In this document: in pieces, positions 5,901 to 8,694 of the stretch
How the letters are laid out: each line of letters starts with the position of its first letter
Numbering within the stretch: the stretch's first letter is position 1
Assembly (NCBI GenBank): GCA_937920115.1
Contig: CALGVF010000259.1
Coordinates: 1-8,694, forward strand
Direction: 5' to 3'
Source: an uncultured Clostridia bacterium
Lineage (GTDB): Bacteria > Bacillota > Clostridia > Christensenellales > Borkfalkiaceae
Length of the DNA stretch: 8,694 nucleotides
Position numbers and translations under genes: made by a program
The notes under the pieces: generated by a model
Seen by the model: only the letters and a program-made list of their open reading frames with translations
Told to the model about the DNA's origin: nothing
The model's database searches: none

Positions 5901-8089
5901 GTTTCGTTTGCAAAATATTTCTCCGCAGAATCGCAATAAGTTTCGAGACTTTCGAGAAGAGCCAAGAGACTTACGTTGTCGGAAAACCTCGTTTTCGCGA
6001 CTTCGATATAGTCTTTCACTCCTACTTCGGCGGTATAATCGCCTATCTCGAACTTGATTTTGTCGGCGTAATCTTTAGCCGCCACGCCTACGGTATAAAG
6101 TCTGTTCGAGCCGCTTAAAGTATACTCGGTAAGTTCTTTTCTCACGCTTCCTACCGTCGCGTATACTTTCGACTCGTCAACGACTTTCGCATAAATATTA
6201 AGTCCGATATTTCCGTCGAGACTTAAAGAAACAGACTCGATTTTGTTGTCCGCTTTATACTCTGCGACGGCGATTTTGTCGGTATTGTAATCGTATACGG
6301 TGTTTTCGTCGATTTTCTCGCCGTCAATCGTCCAATAACCTATATAGCCGTCTTTCGCGGGTACTTCGGGAAGAGTTCCGACAGCCGCTCCCGCCGTTAC
6401 GATCGTTTCGGACTGCTCGTAAAGATAGAAATCTTTAACTGAGATATTTCCACCGCCGTCCGTAAATTGGAATATAAGTCTCTGACTACCGCCGTTTGTC
6501 GGGGTAAATTCTTTTATGTATTCAACGTATGTAGCGTTGCTGTACCAACCGTTGAAAATCCAGTCGAAAGCGGGATCCGTTCCGAGATTGATACAGGTGT
6601 TGTCGCATTTTAACTTAAACCTGACGATATAAGTTTTACCCGCTTCGAGTTCGTATTCTTTTTTCGGAGAATAGTTCACGGGAGTTCCCACCGCAACGGA
6701 AGTATCTCTCGTCATAGTCACGCCGCCGTCCTCGTTCGCCGTCGGAATATTATACGCGGAAAACCAGTCTGTCGTACTCGCCAAATCGTAATCGTTCGAT
6801 CTGAAAGTCAAAGTATACTGCCGTTTAATTTCCTCGTAAACGACAACGGCAACTTTGTCCACGCCGTAATCGTAGGCGGTGTCGGCGGTAATCTTTTCGC
6901 CGTCGATTGTCCAAAAGCCGTTATATCCCTCTTTCGCAGGAATTTCGGGAAGTTCGCCGATAGCGGCTCCCGCCGTTATCTCTCTTTCGGTAGTTTCGGA
7001 AATTATTATATTTCTGAATTGCAAAGGAACGTTCAGAAGCGAATTATCGTTCACTTGCAAGGTAACTCTGTCTTTGTCCGTCAACGCAACGAAAGTTGCC
7101 TCGAACGGTTGCCATTCGTCGGTTGCAGAAATACCTGCTTTTATAGTATTCCAATCTTTGTAAGTATTGAAAAGGTGGAAAGTAGAGGTCTTGCCCGCTT
7201 CCGCAGTCTTGTATTCGAGTTTAATTCCGTAGGTTTTGCCCGCAATGGTTGTCTGATCGCAATACACGGTACCGCCCGCTGTCGAGAAATCAACGGTTAT
7301 CAAATCGCCACTCTGCGTAATACCGTTTGCCCCGCCGCTTTGAGACCACCAACCAATCATTGATTTAGTTATCGAGTCTCTTTCGGTTTTGAAACCGAGC
7401 GAATAAATTTTCGCGTAAGCAGGTACGGCAACCTTGTCCGAGCCATAATTATATACGGTGTTTTCGTCGATTTTCTCGCCGTCTATCGTCCAATAACCTT
7501 TATACCCCTCTTTCGCGGGTACTTCGGGAAGAGTTCCGATTGCCGAACCCGCCTTTACGGTCTGCGTAGTTAAATCATAAATTATTATGTTTCTGAAATC
7601 GAGAGTTACGTTGCTTGCCTGTATGGTAACTCTGTCCGTATCGCTTGTCGCGACAAACGTTCCCTCATAAGTCTGCCATGCATCGTTTACGGGCATATCC
7701 TTTTTTATTTCATTCCACCTTTCGTATGTGGAATAAAAATGGACGTTCGAACTTACTCCCGAAGCGGAAGTCTTGTAATCAATTTTTATTCCGTAGGTTT
7801 TGCCCGTGACAGTGGTTTGATTGCAGTATACGGTGCCGCCCGCAGAAGAAAAGTCTACGGTTACAATATCGTCGCTTTGCGTAATGCCGTTCGCATTGCC
7901 GCTTTGAGACCACCAACCATTCATAGACTTGGTGATAGATTCTCTCTCGTTCGACTTGAACGACAAAGTGTACGTTTCCGCGGCTGCCCATATCGAACTT
8001 ACGCCCGACGACATAAACGCCGCCCCTGCGAATGTGAGAAAACAGATAATGAGAATTATCAGCGTCACATTCTTTCTTGTTCTCGTCAT
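2912..8089 (-). CDS. 1725-residue secreted modular protein, probably glycan-interacting
   Basis: The start at 8089 follows AGGAGGT. Residues 1-37 are a signal peptide (MTRTRKN, hydrophobic core, AAA). Modules in order: CBM4/9-like sandwich (38-175) and InlB-like linker (176-227); a second copy (228-366) and linker (367-420); a different sandwich (424-558) and linker (561-612); two related domains, SLSLDGNIGLNIY to CDSAEKYF (617-727) and ITLELASMTSIRIY to LYNYNVAANAYF (757-867), of a kind seen in clostridial surface proteins. Then comes about 825 residues I cannot assign, with a beta-rich stretch (900-1150) and a striking segment VYQNWGKYPLKQ, YYHMSTGVTETNC, LPDFRGMS (1287-1345). There is no LPXTG, C-terminal membrane segment or S-layer domain, so it is either released or held by binding. 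A carbohydrate-active role is inference. The 42-residue gene follows within 11 nt. Confidence 0.93.
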   Translation of the reverse strand: MTRTRKNVTLIILIICFLTFAGAAFMSSGVSSIWAAAETYTLSFKSNERESITKSMNGWWSQSGNANGITQSDDIVTVDFSSAGGTVYCNQTTVTGKTYGIKIDYKTSASGVSSNVHFYSTYERWNEIKKDMPVNDAWQTYEGTFVATSDTDRVTIQASNVTLDFRNIIIYDLTTQTVKAGSAIGTLPEVPAKEGYKGYWTIDGEKIDENTVYNYGSDKVAVPAYAKIYSLGFKTERDSITKSMIGWWSQSGGANGITQSGDLITVDFSTAGGTVYCDQTTIAGKTYGIKLEYKTAEAGKTSTFHLFNTYKDWNTIKAGISATDEWQPFEATFVALTDKDRVTLQVNDNSLLNVPLQFRNIIISETTEREITAGAAIGELPEIPAKEGYNGFWTIDGEKITADTAYDYGVDKVAVVVYEEIKRQYTLTFRSNDYDLASTTDWFSAYNIPTANEDGGVTMTRDTSVAVGTPVNYSPKKEYELEAGKTYIVRFKLKCDNTCINLGTDPAFDWIFNGWYSNATYVEYIKEFTPTNGGSQRLIFQFTDGGGNISVKDFYLYEQSETIVTAGAAVGTLPEVPAKDGYIGYWTIDGEKIDENTVYDYNTDKIAVAEYKADNKIESVSLSLDGNIGLNIYAKVVDESKVYATVGSVRKELTEYTLSGSNRLYTVGVAAKDYADKIKFEIGDYTAEVGVKDYIEVAKTRFSDNVSLLALLESLETYCDSAEKYFANETVGSVTATDRGYTGFAPEITGTLPSGVTVRGITLELASMTSIRIYLGGNLSGVSCTLNGESTTVKTTNSADGTANYYLEKSNIAAKDLDETCEFGIGDCKINVSAIAYVNMAMGKQTDDFDNLLKALYNYNVAANAYFPDEYDLSEATDMADTLVYAKSLENGVNGTFDNAAKEHYTVTNQNVSLTHGVNVSSGQRQVTSLKNLNGGTYVSNTMDVFVLTTSNSEIYAKDCSDIISETWRSGEPKTAKACAPYVNTTRLGYYYYEVNVRNLNFGDNLYLDKTYHVYSDRMYQVYRLINSNSSAVSTVEQVTFQTMIPKSSVAKFEIRNGDTITTSYSSNALGSTEFRYAAFDIEGVGVLAFINTSTDCSFWLMQDNDNYYFRQVKSVGTLEAGGEVSFGTRVYTDTTHDFSDMRAADEIEHNPLTADDITVTGDSTSSDGTGFVGYDNLRGYYVINIAGTGFTDAYSNPDKKYIDNIKVVAKDDRDAFFTVHSTNPLEGAAITDKKGLLIPMGLEVMKNFDHEKEEPIYDPADKMYGDTLFPVKLAKDKTLEFSLVNVYQNWGKYPLKQISSISYYVSYYHMSTGVTETNCLAPYYSTYLNKDDLGSWILPDFRGMSNDGQTSEGSDGNAKYDDIQNNSVGSLNGVSNGSSLSSSEADLGIYQGSDIRSSGLTYADMNYSYTSKNGSYDVVYRHVEMPQTDESRTYYTVEISFKQSTSLKYSDFSIFSFDARINGDYYNNAAYIDENGNKQVVTIKNKELQSTSSIINKWSSTLYKLNKGSSYFTYYNMVRDGIHESGNFALIVKDYAITVNGQASDLGLAFYNDRIKRSSEYSNRGSLTIAENTTFAAGDKITVNVILLPYGKGSGESDISSVEKVYKDSATDALKVTATKGAVVEDDFIATVRAASYGVAEFTLSGGAIKDSEVNYAIRVKGLRKLGKLKVEKKNASGEWESVELASSDGFDGYSVIYEKDGTLEYSFIVTKTESDVTYRVSVE
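6254..6820 (-). repeat. Type-B sandwich module plus linker shared with the left gene
   Basis: Residues 424-612 share EDGxxxMTRD, GxxVNY, EAGKTY, KCDNTxINLG, NATYVEY/NANYVDY and the following linker with residues about 231-428 of the left protein. The pattern (ligand-facing aromatics, Gly-rich turns, a final IxVKDFxLYE strand) resembles CBM4/9-like folds, but the family assignment is unverified. Confidence 0.7.
6830..7978 (-). repeat. Two tandem copies of the CBM-like module plus linker within the large gene
   Basis: Residues 38-227 (7409-7978) and 228-420 (6830-7408) share the same order of motifs: ITKSMxGWWSQSG, GITQS, TVYCxQTT, GKTYGIK, DRVT, FRNIII, then GxLPExPAKEGY, WTIDGEKI and DKVAV. 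A third close relative is the first module of the left gene (about 1205-1800), which is more similar to copy 1 than copy 2 is. This points to duplication across genes as well as within this one. Confidence 0.85.
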
Positions 8090-8093
8090 TTTT

Positions 8094-8100
8094 ACCTCCT
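8094..8100 (-). promoter_or_regulatory. Ribosome binding site of the 1725-residue gene
   Basis: AGGAGGT on the minus strand, 4 nt before the ATG at 8087-8089. A 12-nt palindrome, ATTCCGCGGAAT (8113-8124), lies just upstream and could form a small leader hairpin. Confidence 0.9.
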
Positions 8101-8151
8101 GTTTATCCGCTTATTCCGCGGAATTTTTCTTTTTTCCCGTTTAAGAGTATT

Positions 8152-8187
8152 CCTTTCGTCGAAGACGAAAGGAGGGGTATACCCCTC
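8152..8187 (-). promoter_or_regulatory. Leader hairpin plus palindrome (large gene)
   Basis: CCTTTCGTC (8152-8160) pairs with GACGAAAGG (8164-8172) around a 3-nt loop, next to a perfect 16-nt palindrome, GAGGGGTATACCCCTC (8172-8187). It is the counterpart of 2236-2272, in the same order and at a comparable distance from its promoter. No T-run follows. It lies within a predicted leader of about 149 nt. Confidence 0.6.
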
Positions 8188-8244
8188 GAAAAAAGTCTCG
8201 GAAAACCCCATTCGGGTACACTCCCACTCACCTTTTTCCATCCC

Positions 8245-8273
8245 ATCTTACACCATTTTTTCATATTTGACAA
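8245..8273 (-). promoter_or_regulatory. Sigma-A type promoter of the 1725-residue gene
   Basis: The -35 is TTGTCA (8268-8273), the spacer is 17 nt and the -10 is TAAGAT (8245-8250), on the minus strand; the predicted start is near 8238. Its geometry and half of its spacer match the promoter at 2316-2344. Confidence 0.75.
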
Positions 8274-8278
8274 TAGCG

Positions 8279-8312
8279 TAAAAAGACTTCTTTTTGTGCT
8301 AAACCGACTTTT
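8279..8312 (-). promoter_or_regulatory. Conserved 34-nt block upstream of the large gene's promoter
   Basis: Identical in all 34 nt to 2350-2383 and placed 5 nt from the -35 in both cases. The inverted repeat AAAAAGA-CT-TCTTTTT lies nearest the promoter. It is a candidate operator or activator site shared by the two genes. Confidence 0.6.
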
Positions 8313-8564
8313 TTCGAGTTGAAATTTTCCGTTTTCGAGGCGTAAAGGAATAACAATATATATCGCGTGCGAGGGGTCGTTTTTTCTTCCTTAGAATTTT
8401 TTTCACCGCAATTCATTATTTTTACGGCAAACGTCAAAATAATGTTTTCTGTATTCAGTCGATAAAAATTTCTAATAACAACTACGCAATAATTTAATAA
8501 TAAAAGAATGACTGATTGTAGTCTTGATACATTTTTCCGCATTGCAAAAAACTAATATTTCTTG
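8313..8564. other. AT-rich intergenic spacer with one inverted repeat
   Basis: I see no gene here. The only structure is a hairpin, CATTATTTT (8414-8422) with AAAATAATG (8436-8444), extended inward by ACG/CGT after one mismatch. It could be a protein site or a weak terminator. Short open frames across this stretch lack ribosome binding sites and overlap the promoter. Confidence 0.5.
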
Positions 8565-8694
8565 CTTTCCCCTTTGGGGTGGGCTCTCCCGATGAAACGG
8601 GAGAGGTGGCAGACGAAGTCTGACGGAGAGGGGGCGTCCGCCGCCGAGGTGAAGTGGCTTTTGCAAGCCTGCGAGCAAAAGACGAGAGAGGTCT
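8565..8694. repeat. REP-like palindromic repeat at the right edge
   Basis: A run of hairpins: CCCC-TTT-GGGG (8569-8579), CTCTCCCG/CGGGAGAG (8584-8605), CAGAC-GAA-GTCTG (8610-8622) and CTTTTGC/GCAAAAG (8658-8681). The phrase GAGGTGGC followed by GACGGAGAGGGGG is characteristic of short intergenic repeats scattered through many Firmicute genomes. It relates in style to the element at 2539-2740. It may continue beyond the window. Confidence 0.6.

Noticed and set aside
8414..8444. Intrinsic terminator for a plus-strand transcript
   Set aside because: The stem is almost all A/T with a mismatch, the following T-run is short, and no plus-strand gene precedes it. I kept it only as an inverted repeat.
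8261..8678. Two overlapping minus-strand open frames of 93 and 68 residues
   Set aside because: They cover the promoter, the conserved 34-nt block and the right-edge repeat, lack ribosome binding sites, and have low-complexity compositions.

Overview
The window looks like part of the chromosome of an uncultured, low-to-mid GC Firmicute, probably a gut Clostridia-type bacterium. The clues are strong AGGAGG ribosome binding sites, consensus sigma-A type promoters, very large secreted modular proteins with Listeria-Bacteroides (InlB-B-like) linker repeats, Cys-containing surface repeats of a kind common in Clostridia, and small REP-like palindromes between genes. No rRNA, tRNA or housekeeping gene is present, so the placement is inference.

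All genes I support lie on the minus strand. From right to left (direction of transcription): a REP-like palindromic repeat (about 8565-8694); AT-rich spacer; a promoter module (8245-8312); a short leader with a palindrome and hairpin (8152-8187); a 1725-residue secreted modular protein (2912-8089); a coupled 42-residue peptide gene (2772-2900); a 202-bp inverted-repeat-bounded element (2539-2740); a terminator-like hairpin (2499-2535); a second copy of the same promoter module (2316-2383); a second palindrome and hairpin leader (2236-2272); a 285-bp MITE-like insertion that folds into a three-way junction (1951-2235); and a second secreted modular protein, cut by the left window edge (1-1885).

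The two large genes are paralogous in their N-terminal halves (carbohydrate-binding-like beta-sandwich modules, each followed by a short InlB-like linker). They diverge completely in their C-terminal halves. One carries 57-residue Cys repeats, the other two copies of a small alpha/beta-like repeat domain and then about 825 residues I cannot assign. Because the promoter, an upstream 34-nt block and the leader hairpins are conserved between them, the pair looks like neighbours in a family of co-regulated, shuffled surface or secreted glycan-interaction proteins. The most novel items are the Y-shaped insertion with a readable empty-site counterpart, the shared promoter module, the coupled small peptide and the unassigned C-terminal region.
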